A stretch of 61,489 bases of DNA, taken from Hyphomicrobiales bacterium (GTDB lineage Bacteria; Pseudomonadota; Alphaproteobacteria; Rhizobiales; HXMU1428-3). Below, piece after piece: positions 17,349 through 26,473 of this stretch. Position numbers and translations under genes: made by a program. Under the pieces are notes generated by a model. It searched no databases, was not told the origin of the DNA, and was given only the letters and a program-made list of their open reading frames with translations. The stretch's first letter is position 1; every line of letters begins with the position of its first letter. The stretch is taken from contig JAEPQF010000003.1 in assembly GCA_017640685.1 (NCBI GenBank), positions 1 through 61,489 of the forward strand. The letters are read 5' to 3'.

Positions 17349-18386
17349 TTATTGCCTTTCTAAATCTAATAACCATTCTTTGCGGGCCAAACCACCCGCA
17401 TAACCCGTTAATTTTCCATCAGAGCCAATCACTCTATGGCAGGGGATGATAATCGCAAGCTGGTTCATACCATTAGCACGCGCAACCGCGCGAACGGCCT
17501 TCGGGTTGCCTATTCTTTTAGCCTGTTCCCCATAAGAACGGGTTGTGCCATAAGGAATAGTGAGCAATTCATTCCAAACTGATTTCTGAAAATCTGAGCC
17601 ATTCATTATAATGGGGGTCGTAAACTTTTGCAGCTCTCCTTTGAAATAGGCAGCTAAATCATCTTCAATCATTTCAGTAATGGGAGTGCGTCCGGGAACT
17701 ATTGCAACTTTTAAAGATTTGCGCATTTTTTCAATCTCACGCTCTAAACCGCGACGATCAGTAAACTCGAGCAAGTGAAGGTGTGTGTCATCAAAAATCG
17801 CAATCATACTACCTAGCGGCGTATCAATCCATTCAGCTTTGAGAATTTGATGGTTCTTTTCATTGGGTGCAGACCCCATTATACTTGAAAACGCATCACG
17901 AAACCCGCTGCCAGATGAATAACCAGCATCAAGTTGAGCATTAATTATCTTGTCACCTTCACGAATAGTTTTCAAAGCCATTCCCATTCTCCGCGCCCTT
18001 GAATAGGCTGTAAACGTCATGCCATATCTTTTTTTAAATTGCCGCCGAACCGTAGAAGGTGTGTAGCCAAGGGCTTGAACATCCTTGTCTGTCCAACGCC
18101 TTGCCGGCTCTGTCTCTACCACCTCTGTTAAATGCTTAATCATATCAGAAGGCTCACTTGGGTTCAAAAGCGGGCGACACCTTTTACACGGGCGAAATCC
18201 GGCCAAGAGAGATTCTTGGGCCGTTTTAAAAAATAAGCAATTTTCTTTCTTTGGTTTGCGAGCTGAGCAGGTTGGTCTGCAAAATATACCCGTGCTCGTT
18301 ATAGCCGCAAAAAACACCCCCTCATAAGCACTGTCCCGGTTAATAAAGGCACGGAAATATTCATCGATTTGCTGCTTAGTAAACAT
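17349..18386 (-). CDS. ada: Ada: methylphosphotriester-DNA / O6-methylguanine methyltransferase and regulator
   Basis: All three Ada parts are present in 345 residues. The N-terminal zinc domain has Cys36, Cys40, Cys67 and Cys70 (FCRPTC and PCKRC), of which one is the methyl acceptor. An AraC-type helix-turn-helix spans about residues 85-185 (GYTPSTVRRQFKKRYG). The C-terminal MGMT domain has IIPCHRVIG with acceptor Cys316 and GYAGGLARKEWLL. It repairs alkylated DNA and, once methylated, activates its own regulon. It begins six bases after the SDR gene, so the two are co-transcribed. Confidence 0.95.
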   Translation of the reverse strand: MFTKQQIDEYFRAFINRDSAYEGVFFAAITSTGIFCRPTCSARKPKKENCLFFKTAQESLLAGFRPCKRCRPLLNPSEPSDMIKHLTEVVETEPARRWTDKDVQALGYTPSTVRRQFKKRYGMTFTAYSRARRMGMALKTIREGDKIINAQLDAGYSSGSGFRDAFSSIMGSAPNEKNHQILKAEWIDTPLGSMIAIFDDTHLHLLEFTDRRGLEREIEKMRKSLKVAIVPGRTPITEMIEDDLAAYFKGELQKFTTPIIMNGSDFQKSVWNELLTIPYGTTRSYGEQAKRIGNPKAVRAVARANGMNQLAIIIPCHRVIGSDGKLTGYAGGLARKEWLLDLERQ

Positions 18387-18392
18387 AAGAGC

Positions 18393-19139
18393 TTATGCCC
18401 CTTTCGACATATCAGTTGACTTGGTCATATCAGCAGAAATGGCTTCAAGCTCTTTATAATCTCTTTGCCAAGTTTCAAACATGTGCTGTCCGGTTGGGTC
18501 CGGGAAAATATCAATAATATCATCTTCCAAATCATCCAGAATTTTTTGTGCGGTGTCAAAAGGAGATGCCTTCTCCATTTCAATATCTTTCGTCATGTCA
18601 GTGTCTATTGGTCCAGGGTTCACACTATGAACGGCAATGCCTTTAGGTGCCCACTCAATTCGCGCGCCTTGCGTGAGAGAAAAGGCAGCCGCTTTTGCCG
18701 CGCAATACCCACCATGGAGGGGCACATTCACAAAAGCTGCAATCGAGACAATGTTAACAAGGGCAGCGTTTTTCTTGTTCTCTAAAACGGGGAGAAATCC
18801 GCGCATCATATTTAAAAGGCCAAAATAATTCACAATCATTTCATTGGTCACTTGGTCTAGCGGGCCTGTAAAAGCGCTGATTAATTCTAAAGAACCTGCA
18901 TTATTAATTAAAACATCTACATCTGAAGCAATCTCCGTAGCATCCGAAATTTGCTCAGGCTTCGTAATATCAAGCGTTAGAGGTACCACGCGCTCATCTT
19001 GGTACTCTGGCAGCGACGCAATATTGCGAGAGCCGGCATAAATTTTGGCCACGTCTCTTTGGAGCAAGGAAACAACCAATGCTTTACCAATCCCTCTGTT
19101 CGCACCAGTCACTAAGATCACTTTGTTTTTAAAATCCAT
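18393..19139 (-). CDS. SDR-family oxidoreductase
   Basis: This 248-residue classical short-chain dehydrogenase has the cofactor loop VTGANRGIGKAL, the NNAG strand, and the catalytic YCAAKAA, with serine in VNIVSIAAF. YAGSRN after strand two suggests NADP preference. PGPIDTDMT is the usual post-catalytic loop. It is the first gene of a pair with ada and may reduce a carbonyl compound, but the substrate cannot be read. No SD of note was used to decide the start, which is the family-consistent ATG. Confidence 0.88.
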   Translation of the reverse strand: MDFKNKVILVTGANRGIGKALVVSLLQRDVAKIYAGSRNIASLPEYQDERVVPLTLDITKPEQISDATEIASDVDVLINNAGSLELISAFTGPLDQVTNEMIVNYFGLLNMMRGFLPVLENKKNAALVNIVSIAAFVNVPLHGGYCAAKAAAFSLTQGARIEWAPKGIAVHSVNPGPIDTDMTKDIEMEKASPFDTAQKILDDLEDDIIDIFPDPTGQHMFETWQRDYKELEAISADMTKSTDMSKGA

Positions 19140-19383
19140 AATATTAGTCCTAAAATATGAAGATTGCGAAATTTAGGGATTAGCTATAAAGAAAAGGCAA
19201 AACGCGTGACGCCGAAAAACGCGCACGGAATTGTATATTTAAAGAATTTTTATATTTAAAAAAGTCTCGAGAAAGCCTATGCAGTAGGTTGAAAGCAAGA
19301 AAAACGCGTCGATTTGTCACTCAATAATCGGGTGAAAAGGTGGAAAGCATCGAGCGACCACTTATGAAATAGGAAGTACCATC

Positions 19384-20166
19384 ATGAAATTAAAGAATAA
19401 AGTTGCTATCATTACGGGCTCTACAAGTGGCATTGGTCTAGGAATGGCCAAAGGGCTTGCAGCTGAAGGGGCGACCATCGTTTTAAACGGCTTTGGTGAT
19501 AGTCAAGAGATTGAAAACAATAGAAAATCGATTGAAGAAATGGGCGTCGAGTGCATCTATAATGGTGCAGATATGACCAAACCCGATGAAATTCGCGCGA
19601 TGGTAACAGAGGCAAAAGAAAAATTCGGTCACGTTGATATTGTTGTGAATAATGCGGGCATTCAAACGGTCTCACCTGTAGAAGATTTTCCTGAAGAAAA
19701 GTGGGAAGCGATCATTGCGATTAATCTCTCCAGCGCATTTTACACCAGCCGTGCTGTTGTCCCCATGATGAAAGAGCAGGGTTGGGGCCGAATTATTAAT
19801 TTAGCGTCCGCGCATGGCCTAGTTGCATCTCCATTTAAAAGTGCTTATGTGGCCGCAAAGCACGGTATGGTTGGTTTCACCAAATCCATAGCTCTAGAAT
19901 TAGCTGAAGAAAACATCACAGTAAATGCCATTTGCCCTGGTTATGTACACACACCTCTAGTAGATGGCCAAATTGCTGACACTGCAAAAGCGCGTGGCAT
20001 CTCAGAAGATGCAGTTGTGAAAGATGTTTTGCTAAAATTACAAGCAACCAAAAAATTCGTAACCGTTGAGCAATTAGCTGAAATGGCAGTGTTTCTTTGC
20101 AGTGATGCCGCTGAAAACATCACAGGCACGTCTCTGGCTGTTGATGGCGGCTGGACAGCCCAGTAA
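19384..20166 (+). CDS. bdhA: 3-hydroxybutyrate dehydrogenase
   Basis: The protein closely follows the known 260-residue bacterial family: ITGSTSGIGLGMAKGLA cofactor loop, ADMTKPDEI, NNAGIQTVSPVEDFPEEKW, then NLASAHGLVASPFKSAYVAAKHG with catalytic Ser, Tyr near residue 155 and Lys. CPGYVHTPLV and the end VDGGWTAQ are also typical. It interconverts 3-hydroxybutyrate and acetoacetate with NAD, usually linked to polyhydroxybutyrate use. It stands alone between divergent and convergent neighbours and is followed by a perfect hairpin. Confidence 0.95.
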   Translation: MKLKNKVAIITGSTSGIGLGMAKGLAAEGATIVLNGFGDSQEIENNRKSIEEMGVECIYNGADMTKPDEIRAMVTEAKEKFGHVDIVVNNAGIQTVSPVEDFPEEKWEAIIAINLSSAFYTSRAVVPMMKEQGWGRIINLASAHGLVASPFKSAYVAAKHGMVGFTKSIALELAEENITVNAICPGYVHTPLVDGQIADTAKARGISEDAVVKDVLLKLQATKKFVTVEQLAEMAVFLCSDAAENITGTSLAVDGGWTAQ

Positions 20167-20180
20167 TGTAACAAAATAAA

Positions 20181-20222
20181 GAGATCTCACCTCATGAAGT
20201 GGGGACTTTTAGGTGAGATCTC
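20181..20222 (+). terminator. Perfect inverted repeat after bdhA
   Basis: GAGATCTCACCT (20181-20192) and AGGTGAGATCTC (20211-20222) are exact reverse complements around an 18-base loop, followed by AATTTTAA. It lies between converging genes, 15 bases after the bdhA stop, so it probably terminates transcription, perhaps in both directions. The T-run is short. Confidence 0.65.
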
Positions 20223-20255
20223 AATTTTAAAAACTTCAATTTATTAGCAATGTCT

Positions 20256-21023
20256 TTATGAAGTGATTTCTAGAGGCTTGCCTGTTTCTAGCAATGTCTT
20301 GAGGCCCGAGAGAACGGTTGGCCAACCACCACCTGTATTTTTATAAGTCTCAGTTTCACCGTCAAATTCATCATGAACAAGGGTGAGCTTGCACGCCTTT
20401 CCCAAATTTTCGATTTCATAAGTTACACGAGAGGGCGCATCATTTTCTTGCCCTGGCGTACAAACTCCTTTGAATGTATGCGCTAATTTTGTCATTGGAA
20501 CAACCTCAAGCACCTTGCCGATGATTTCATTATCGCCATTCTCTTTGACAAAGCGGATCTCGCTATCTTTTTTCCAATCAGTTTTAAGATTCAAGCCAAA
20601 GAAATATTTTTGAATTTCTGAGGGCTCAGTAAGAGCAGACCAAAGATCTTCAACAGAGCTTTGGATAATTGTTGTAAAGACATGCTTTGGTTTCGTTTGC
20701 GCATCCATAATCGTTACTCTCTCTAAATTATTTTTCAAATCCACCATTCCTTCACTAAAGGGAGCCGCAAACCGAGAAATCCATCGGTCTGAAATTTCCT
20801 GTAAAGGTACTGTATTTAGGTAATGATATTTAAACCGCCCGACCTTGCGGGTTTGAATAAGCAAAGCCTCTTCAAGAACCTTTAAGTGTTTCATAACCCC
20901 AAATCGAGTGAGGTGAGGTAACACGGTTTCCAATTCTCCAAGGCTTTGGCCATCTTCCTCTTTCAAGGCATCGAGTAGCTGCAAGCGGTGCTTATCACTA
21001 AGCGCTTTAAAAATATCTTCCAT
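20256..21023 (-). CDS. ArsR-type HTH fused to SRPBCC (AHSA1) domain
   Basis: Residues 1-90 form an ArsR winged helix (MEDIFKALSDKHRLQLLDAL, then LTRFGVMKHLKVLEEA recognition helix, wing TRKVGRFKYHYLN). Residues 110-255 form an AHSA1/SRPBCC ligand-binding barrel (VFTTIIQSSVEDLWSALTEP, GGGWPTVLSGLKTLLETG). No ArsR metal-binding cysteines are visible. In such fusions the barrel is presumed to bind a small hydrophobic ligand that changes DNA binding, though this is inference. It converges on bdhA. Regulated targets are unknown; the downstream VOC gene is upstream on the same strand. Confidence 0.85.
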   Translation of the reverse strand: MEDIFKALSDKHRLQLLDALKEEDGQSLGELETVLPHLTRFGVMKHLKVLEEALLIQTRKVGRFKYHYLNTVPLQEISDRWISRFAAPFSEGMVDLKNNLERVTIMDAQTKPKHVFTTIIQSSVEDLWSALTEPSEIQKYFFGLNLKTDWKKDSEIRFVKENGDNEIIGKVLEVVPMTKLAHTFKGVCTPGQENDAPSRVTYEIENLGKACKLTLVHDEFDGETETYKNTGGGWPTVLSGLKTLLETGKPLEITS

Positions 21024-21164
21024 AGATAAAACGATAGGTGATTAATTAGTCACGTGTCAATATGGTAACGTAATAATTTTTAAATAAAGAAGTGTCAAAA
21101 AACAAAAAAATCCGCCCTTAAAGTTTTAAGAGCAGATTAAAGATAAATAAAAACAATATGTTGA

Positions 21165-21563
21165 CTAGTTTTTGTTTTCACCAAATATCAGTAAACAACC
21201 ATCAGAATCTTTCACGTGAAATTCTCTCATACCATAAGGTTGATCAAATGGAGCGCGAACGTGCCCCCGAGGAAGAGGAGAAAGTTTTGGCTCTAACGAG
21301 GCATAAAGCCTATCAACTTCTTTACTCCAAAGATAAATGGAGATGTGATTACTAGTGGCTTTAAGAGCATCTTCATCACCAGCTTTAATAAAATGAAGTG
21401 CAGCCTCACCATGACAAACAGTTGCAAAGGATAAATCCTCAGAGACAAACCTTTTTTCAAATCCAAGAACCTGTTCATAAAAGTCTAGAGTTTGTCCCAT
21501 ATCCGAAACAGGAATAATCGCAACAGCATCTTCAATAGATGGATTGGTATGCTCAATGGTCAT
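21165..21563 (-). CDS. VOC-superfamily (glyoxalase/bleomycin-resistance-like) protein
   Basis: At 132 residues it has the paired beta-alpha-beta-beta-beta layout: IIPVSDMGQTLDFYEQVLGF at the front, and YGMREFHVKDSDGCLLIFGE at the end, where the metal-binding Glu of VOC folds lies. LSFATVCHGEAALHF gives the second strand set. Metal ligands are partly present. It may be a small-molecule binding or modifying protein (for example antibiotic binding); no substrate is assigned. It lies between the OmpA-like gene and the ArsR fusion on the same strand. Confidence 0.8.
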   Translation of the reverse strand: MTIEHTNPSIEDAVAIIPVSDMGQTLDFYEQVLGFEKRFVSEDLSFATVCHGEAALHFIKAGDEDALKATSNHISIYLWSKEVDRLYASLEPKLSPLPRGHVRAPFDQPYGMREFHVKDSDGCLLIFGENKN

Positions 21564-21610
21564 GATTCAATTCCTCCAAAATTCATATGAACAGGTCGTT
21601 TTATTCAAAG

Positions 21611-22648
21611 TTACTTATTCAATACAAGTTCAACCCGCCTATTTTTAGAGCGGCCCTCCTCATGAAGATTGCTAGAAAGAGGGCTAACAGGGCCAACGCC
21701 AAAGGGCTGAAGACGAGAAGGTTTAATACCATGCTTTTCAACCAGGTGCCGAACAACAGTGCGCGCACGCTCAGTACTAAGTGTTCGGTTGTATGTTATA
21801 GCTCCCTTATTATCTGTATGGCCAACGACAAAGAAATTCTTGCTCTTATGTTTTTTCAAATAACCAGCAATAATGGCAAGCGTCTTATTTGAAGTGGGCT
21901 TTAAACTTGCTTTATCAAAATCAAAAAAGATGCCATCCAAAACAACCTTACCTGTGTTTTGTATATCATCTTTCATAGAGTCTAAATTAATACCAATTTT
22001 ATCTTCATTAAGTTTTTCGGGGCTGTTCACATCAAGAATAATTTTCACAGGGCGTGTCGCCGCAGCATTTTGTGCAACAAGTAAAGACACAACATAGTTT
22101 TTACCCTGCACCTTTGCTGTGCCACTCCAGTAATAATAAACCTGGCGTTTGCCATGAAGATTAGGCGCATCTAAATAGCGATAGCGTCCCTGTCGTTTTG
22201 GGTCTCCATACCAATAAACCTGCTTGGCAAACCATGCACCGCACTCATCATCATTTTTACATTTGAAAATGGTTTTAAAATTATGTTTGGCAAAAGCTTT
22301 TTCATAGTTTCTATAAACAGCAAGTGCTGAGATTTTCGTGTTATTGCCTTTGTAATTAATAGAGGTGGTTTTTCCTTCATACTTAATCACCGGCGGTAAA
22401 GCTGAGTTCCCTTGGCTTTCAAAACTTTCATTTGTGATAGGCCCTTTGGCGATCATAAACTCTTCAAAGTCTGAAGTGTGATAAGAGACAATTGAGGTGT
22501 CAGGATAGCGAGAAATCAATGGATGGTCTTGTGAGCCGTGGGCATCTTTAGCAAAAGCCCCGACAGTTAAAAAGCTACTATTAATGAAGAAACTCATCAC
22601 CAATGCACCCCTCAACAATGAAAATGAGAAAAAACGTAATAAAAACAT
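21611..22648 (-). CDS. OmpA-family envelope protein with DUF4892-like N-terminal domain
   Basis: A signal peptide covers about residues 1-34. The middle (HPLISRYPDTSIVSYHTSDF, YRNYEKAF, CKNDDECGAWF, YYYWSGTAKV) resembles DUF4892. From about residue 235 an OmpA/MotB peptidoglycan-binding domain follows: FFDFDKASL, VVGHTDNKGAITYNRTLSTERA and GRSKNRRVELVL, with the diaminopimelate-binding Asp and Arg present. It should tie the outer membrane or periplasm to the cell wall. The ATG at 22648 follows a GGGGG stretch and starts the signal peptide, so I prefer it to the upstream ATG at 22687. Confidence 0.85.
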   Translation of the reverse strand: MFLLRFFSFSLLRGALVMSFFINSSFLTVGAFAKDAHGSQDHPLISRYPDTSIVSYHTSDFEEFMIAKGPITNESFESQGNSALPPVIKYEGKTTSINYKGNNTKISALAVYRNYEKAFAKHNFKTIFKCKNDDECGAWFAKQVYWYGDPKRQGRYRYLDAPNLHGKRQVYYYWSGTAKVQGKNYVVSLLVAQNAAATRPVKIILDVNSPEKLNEDKIGINLDSMKDDIQNTGKVVLDGIFFDFDKASLKPTSNKTLAIIAGYLKKHKSKNFFVVGHTDNKGAITYNRTLSTERARTVVRHLVEKHGIKPSRLQPFGVGPVSPLSSNLHEEGRSKNRRVELVLNK

Positions 22649-22808
22649 GGTATAGCCCCCGAATAAAACTAGATAGTTTAATTTCATCTAAACAATTAGG
22701 ACTACTAAAAGCTCATTCGTGGCAATAATAAGTAATAGGGCAAACTTTACATGAATTTTTAAGTTACCAAATGGTAACTACCTCATGAATTTCATAGTAT
22801 TCACGGCG

Positions 22809-23261
22809 TTATGAACTAACGCCATTCCATTGAAATTCCCCATTAGGCCCAAGCTTGGCAAAGGGGTTAAAGGCAATTTCCCAAATATGCCCGTCAGGGT
22901 CAGCAAAACACCCAGAAAACCCACCCCAAAACGCTTTTGTAGCCGGCTTTAAAATGGTACCACCAGCTGAAGGAATTTTAGAAAGTAGCTCGCTAACTTC
23001 TTCCTCTGAGTTGAGGTTATGCGCGATAGTAAATGCGGAATACCCCGACCGCTCAACAGGCACATTCGCATCAGCTGCCAATTTCTCCCATGGATAAAGC
23101 GCCAGTGCTATAGACTGAAGGTCGTAAGCAACAATCTCTTCAACACTTTCATCAGAGGCCTTTTTCCAACCAAGCGCATCATAAAACTCTTTAGAAGCTT
23201 TAAGGTCCTTAACGCCCAAAGTGATGATGCTTATTCTTTGTTGCATAATTGGCTGTTCCAT
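22809..23261 (-). CDS. VOC-family protein
   Basis: This 150-residue protein has the VOC pattern ISIITLGVKDLKASKEFYDALGW at the start and FADPDGHIWEIAFNP at the end, where the final Glu is a usual metal ligand. It resembles the glyoxalase-like proteins annotated as lactoylglutathione lyase relatives, but the full set of metal ligands is not evident. The ATG at 23261 lies a few bases after GGAGAG; the ORF can be extended 13 codons upstream but without such a site. Substrate unknown. Confidence 0.82.
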   Translation of the reverse strand: MEQPIMQQRISIITLGVKDLKASKEFYDALGWKKASDESVEEIVAYDLQSIALALYPWEKLAADANVPVERSGYSAFTIAHNLNSEEEVSELLSKIPSAGGTILKPATKAFWGGFSGCFADPDGHIWEIAFNPFAKLGPNGEFQWNGVSS

Positions 23262-23287
23262 AAATTCTCTCCGAAAAATCCATAAAA

Positions 23288-23316
23288 AAGAGCGCTCCAA
23301 AAAATGAAACGCTCTT
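23288..23316 (-). terminator. Terminator after lysK
   Basis: On the minus strand AAGAGCG and CGCTCTT (plus-strand 23310-23316 and 23288-23294) form a 7-bp stem, followed by a run of T (plus-strand A run at 23283-23289). It lies 39 bases beyond the lysK stop and fits a Rho-independent terminator. Confidence 0.6.
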
Positions 23317-23355
23317 AAATGTTTAAAATCTAATCATGCTCAAATGATGTTTTCA

Positions 23356-24954
23356 TCACCCAAGTTTTTCTTTAATGAGCGCAACAGTCTCCTTCACACC
23401 ATAAAGCTCAACAAAAGAGCCAAAGCGTGGTCCTTGCGATTGTCCAAGTAACACCTCGTAAAGCGCCGTAAACCATGAGCGAAGTGGATCAAATTCATGA
23501 GCCTTGCCAACATCAAACACAATCTGCTGTAAGCCTTGAGCATCTAAGTGCCCATCTAGTCCGGCCTCAGCCTCATCAAACCGTTTGGCCAAATCCTCAA
23601 TTGCAGCACGCTCCGTGTCTGTTGGCGCGCGGAACTCTTTCGTAGGCGCCACAAATTCATGGAAGTAATTTATCGCGTAACCAACCATACGATCAAGCTC
23701 AGGGTGAGTTTCAGCCGTTGCATCCGGTGCGTAGCGCTTAATAAAGCCCCAAAGAACTTCCGGCTCAGATGCATTCGAGGCCGAGACTAGGTTGAGTAAC
23801 AGATTATAACTAATCGGCAATTGGCCAGAAGGCACGTCACCAGCGTGAATGTGCCAAGCCGGGTTAACCAGCTGATCTTTAGGCTCTTGGCCAGGGAATT
23901 TGGTTGAAAATGTCAGATATTCATCAACATTTTTCGGGATTACATCAAAATAAAGCCGTTTGGCTGTCTTTGGTTTTTGAAACATAAAGAGAGATAAACT
24001 CTCAGGGCTGGCATAGGTCAGCCATTCCTCAATCGTAAGACCATTGCCCTTAGATTTTGAAATTTTCTCACCCTTTTCATCCAAAAAGAGTTCATAATTA
24101 AACCCTTCAGGCGGGCGGCCATTAAGAGCTTTAGCAATACGGCTCGACAAATGCACACTGTCAATCAAGTCTTTACCTGCCATTTCATAAGAAACGCCAA
24201 GAGCAACCCAACGCATCGCCCAGTCAGCTTTCCATTGGCATTTCACGTTACCGCCAGTAACAGGTGTTGTCATTTCATCACCAGTTTCTGGGTCTTTGTA
24301 AGTTACCGTTCCAGCATCGACATCCCGTGCAATCATCGGCACTTGCAAAACTTTGCCGCTGTTCGGACAAACGGGCAAAAAGGGCGAGTAAGTCGCTTGG
24401 CGCTCCCCACCTAGAGTTGGCAAAATAATGTCCATCACCTTGTCATAGTTGGAAAGCATGGTCAGCAAGGTCTCATCAAATTGCCCAGCCTTATAGCACT
24501 CTGTTGCTGAGAAAAATTCATATTCAAAACCAAATTGGTCAAGAAAGCTTTGTAACCTTGCATTATTATGATGCGCAAAACTCTCATGTGTTTCAAATGG
24601 ATCTGGCACAGAAGTCAAGGGCTTGTCTAAATGCTCTGAGAGCATATCAGCATTCGGCACGTTCGTTGGCACCTTGCGAAAACCATCCATATCATCAGAA
24701 AAACAAATTAGACGTGTTTGAATTTTATCCTCAGTGAGAACCCGAAAGGCATGGCGAACCATAGATGTCCGTGCCACTTCACCAAAGGTCCCAATGTGCG
24801 GAAGGCCAGAAGGGCCATAGCCTGTTTCAAAAATAACGGGCTGAGTGGGATCTGCATCCTTTTGTTTTGACAAACGTTTGACGAGCTTGCGGGCCTCTTC
24901 AAATGGCCAGGCCTTACTATCTTCAGCGAATGTTTTTAGCGCACCGTCACTCAT
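23356..24954 (-). CDS. lysK: Class I lysyl-tRNA synthetase
   Basis: The 532-residue protein has a HIGH-type motif in [11 protein letters not shown] near residue 52 and a KMSKS-type motif in [10 protein letters not shown], the signs of a class I synthetase. LysRS in most bacteria is class II; the class I form is standard in alphaproteobacteria, archaea and some others. It charges tRNA-Lys in the cytoplasm. [15 protein letters not shown] is the conserved active-site region after the HIGH motif. It is monocistronic, ends at a hairpin and faces away from the TerB-like gene. Confidence 0.95.
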   Translation of the reverse strand: MSDGALKTFAEDSKAWPFEEARKLVKRLSKQKDADPTQPVIFETGYGPSGLPHIGTFGEVARTSMVRHAFRVLTEDKIQTRLICFSDDMDGFRKVPTNVPNADMLSEHLDKPLTSVPDPFETHESFAHHNNARLQSFLDQFGFEYEFFSATECYKAGQFDETLLTMLSNYDKVMDIILPTLGGERQATYSPFLPVCPNSGKVLQVPMIARDVDAGTVTYKDPETGDEMTTPVTGGNVKCQWKADWAMRWVALGVSYEMAGKDLIDSVHLSSRIAKALNGRPPEGFNYELFLDEKGEKISKSKGNGLTIEEWLTYASPESLSLFMFQKPKTAKRLYFDVIPKNVDEYLTFSTKFPGQEPKDQLVNPAWHIHAGDVPSGQLPISYNLLLNLVSASNASEPEVLWGFIKRYAPDATAETHPELDRMVGYAINYFHEFVAPTKEFRAPTDTERAAIEDLAKRFDEAEAGLDGHLDAQGLQQIVFDVGKAHEFDPLRSWFTALYEVLLGQSQGPRFGSFVELYGVKETVALIKEKLG

Positions 24955-25218
24955 GATTATTTCTATAACCCTTTAAAATCTATCGTTAATTCTTATATCT
25001 ATGAAAAGTGAAACTGCTCAAAAGAGCAATGAAAATTTCAATAATATTAAACAGGAAAAATGAGGCTGTTTAAATTAACAGCAAATCAAAACCCCGCTAC
25101 AAAATCTGGACCCTATTTGAGTGTACATATTTCGTCAATAATAGATATTTTATAATACTCGACGTGGGTAAAGAGTTTAGCTAAAAGAAAAGTCAAAATC
25201 TAATATAAGGAGAGACAC

Positions 25219-25632
25219 GTGTCCCTTAATTTATCAATCCATGAAGCTTTAATCTATACAATGCTGACCATGTCAGGCGTTGATCGGGATATCTCGGACG
25301 CAGAATTAGGACGCATTGGAGCGGTTGTAAAAAATTCTCCAGTTTTTGAAGATTTTGACATTGAGCAGCTCACAAAAGTCTCGGTTAAATGCGGTGAAGA
25401 CCTCGGCAAAGAAAATGGCTTAAACGATGTTCTCTCAGCCATTGCCACTGCAATTCCGGAAAAATTACGAGAAACAGCTTATGCCTTTGCTGTTGAGATT
25501 GCGATCATTGACCGAAAAGTTGAAAGAGAAGAAATTCGTTTTCTTCAAATGCTCCGCGATAGTCTGCACCTAGACAAACTGGTGACAGCAGCAATAGAGC
25601 GTGGTGCTCGCGCAAGACACAGAAAAATCTAA
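25219..25632 (+). CDS. TerB-like protein
   Basis: This all-helical 137-residue protein matches the TerB/DjlA N-terminal fold: a first pair of helices with DRDISDAELGRIGAVV, an acidic metal-binding-like pair, and a second half with IAIIDRKVEREEIRFLQML that mirrors the first. TerB-type proteins occur in tellurite resistance and phage-defence loci but also alone, as here, where no other ter gene is seen. Translation starts at GTG behind AAGGAGAG. Its role is not evident. Confidence 0.75.
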   Translation: MSLNLSIHEALIYTMLTMSGVDRDISDAELGRIGAVVKNSPVFEDFDIEQLTKVSVKCGEDLGKENGLNDVLSAIATAIPEKLRETAYAFAVEIAIIDRKVEREEIRFLQMLRDSLHLDKLVTAAIERGARARHRKI

Positions 25633-25648
25633 ACAAAAGAATTCCATT

Positions 25649-26143
25649 CTAAGAAACAAATTCAGAAACGATCTGGTCGGCAAGTTCCAAGCGCTCAGAG
25701 CCGACTTGATCTGCTGTCACTTGGCGAAGTTGCGCAAGTTGAACTTGTGCTTCGGCTGAGGAGTGACCTTTGAAGCGCAAAAGAATATAAACAAAAAAAC
25801 CTGTTCTATGAATGCCGGCAGAACAATGAAAATAAAGTCTTGGGGTTTCAGTGTCTTTAATTGCATCAGCTAATTTGATGATGAGCGAAGAAATATCTGA
25901 TTGCCGAAGAACTTCCAAATTCCCACCATCAATCGGCAACCAAACCCACTCACAAATCTGATTTTCAGTAGAAAGCTTTTTGCAAATTTTAGCAATGAGA
26001 GCCGCATCTTCACGCGCACTTAAAAGAGTGCAGCATTGAGTAAGCTTAAGATCTTGCAGTCGTTGTAATGATTTCTTCCCCGGCCGAGGACCGAGAAAAA
26101 ACTTTATCTGCGGATTGGATAATATTTTAATCGCGTCTTTAAT
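25649..26143 (-). CDS. Tyrosine/dual-specificity phosphatase-like protein, non-canonical start
   Basis: The catalytic loop YFHCSAGIHRTGFF shows the C-X5-R-T signature, and the general-acid region is probably WLPIDGG. Reading upstream in frame gives well-formed protein (FFLGPRPGKKSLQRL, TLLSAREDAALIAKI) back to a stop at 26165, but this part has no ATG, GTG or TTG. The first ordinary start is TTG at 25939, inside the fold. ATT at 26143 follows GGAG by seven bases and would give a 164-residue protein, so I give that extent. Alternatives are loss of the 5' end or a frame error. A repeat element lies upstream. Confidence 0.6.
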   Translation of the reverse strand: MKDAIKILSNPQIKFFLGPRPGKKSLQRLQDLKLTQCCTLLSAREDAALIAKICKKLSTENQICEWVWLPIDGGNLEVLRQSDISSLIIKLADAIKDTETPRLYFHCSAGIHRTGFFVYILLRFKGHSSAEAQVQLAQLRQVTADQVGSERLELADQIVSEFVS

Positions 26144-26278
26144 AGGAAGGCTCCGAAAAAGTCGTTAATGTAATTCAAAAAAAGTAAAGTCGCAAAACGG
26201 CAAATGTTTGAAAAGTTAATTAAAATTCATCGCAAACATAAAAGCGTTAGCTGAGAGAGAAAACAAAAACCTCACATT

Positions 26279-26473
26279 ACGACGAAGGAGCATTGCCCGT
26301 TAAGGGCAATGGGACATGGCGAAGCGTCAGCGTAGCCTGGAGTTTATGCGGTTGCTGCTGGGCAATCTAAAGCACAAAAATACATCGTCCAACGGAGGGC
26401 CTGCCGCTTTAGCAGCACGGATGCTTTGTCGGCATCTGAAGTGCTGCTATAAAGCATTAGCCCGTGAGCTAAA
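26279..26473. repeat. Mosaic hairpin repeat, copy A
   Basis: This copy has the module-1 flanks GAAGGAG and GGACATGGCGAAGCGTCAGC around the stem CATTGCCC (26291-26298) / GGGCAATG (26304-26311), then GCGGTTGC...GGGCAATC, and a closing TAGCCCGTGAG. It runs directly up to the stop codon of the TIGR03808 gene. The stem bases differ from those of other copies but pairing is kept. Confidence 0.8.

Noticed and set aside
25219-25632. TerB-like protein as part of a tellurite or phage-defence operon
   Set aside because: No other ter gene or defence partner is adjacent, so only the fold is reported.
26279-26473. Repeat copies as insertion-sequence remnants
   Set aside because: No transposase fragment, terminal inverted repeats or target duplications were seen around any copy, so no insertion-sequence call is made.
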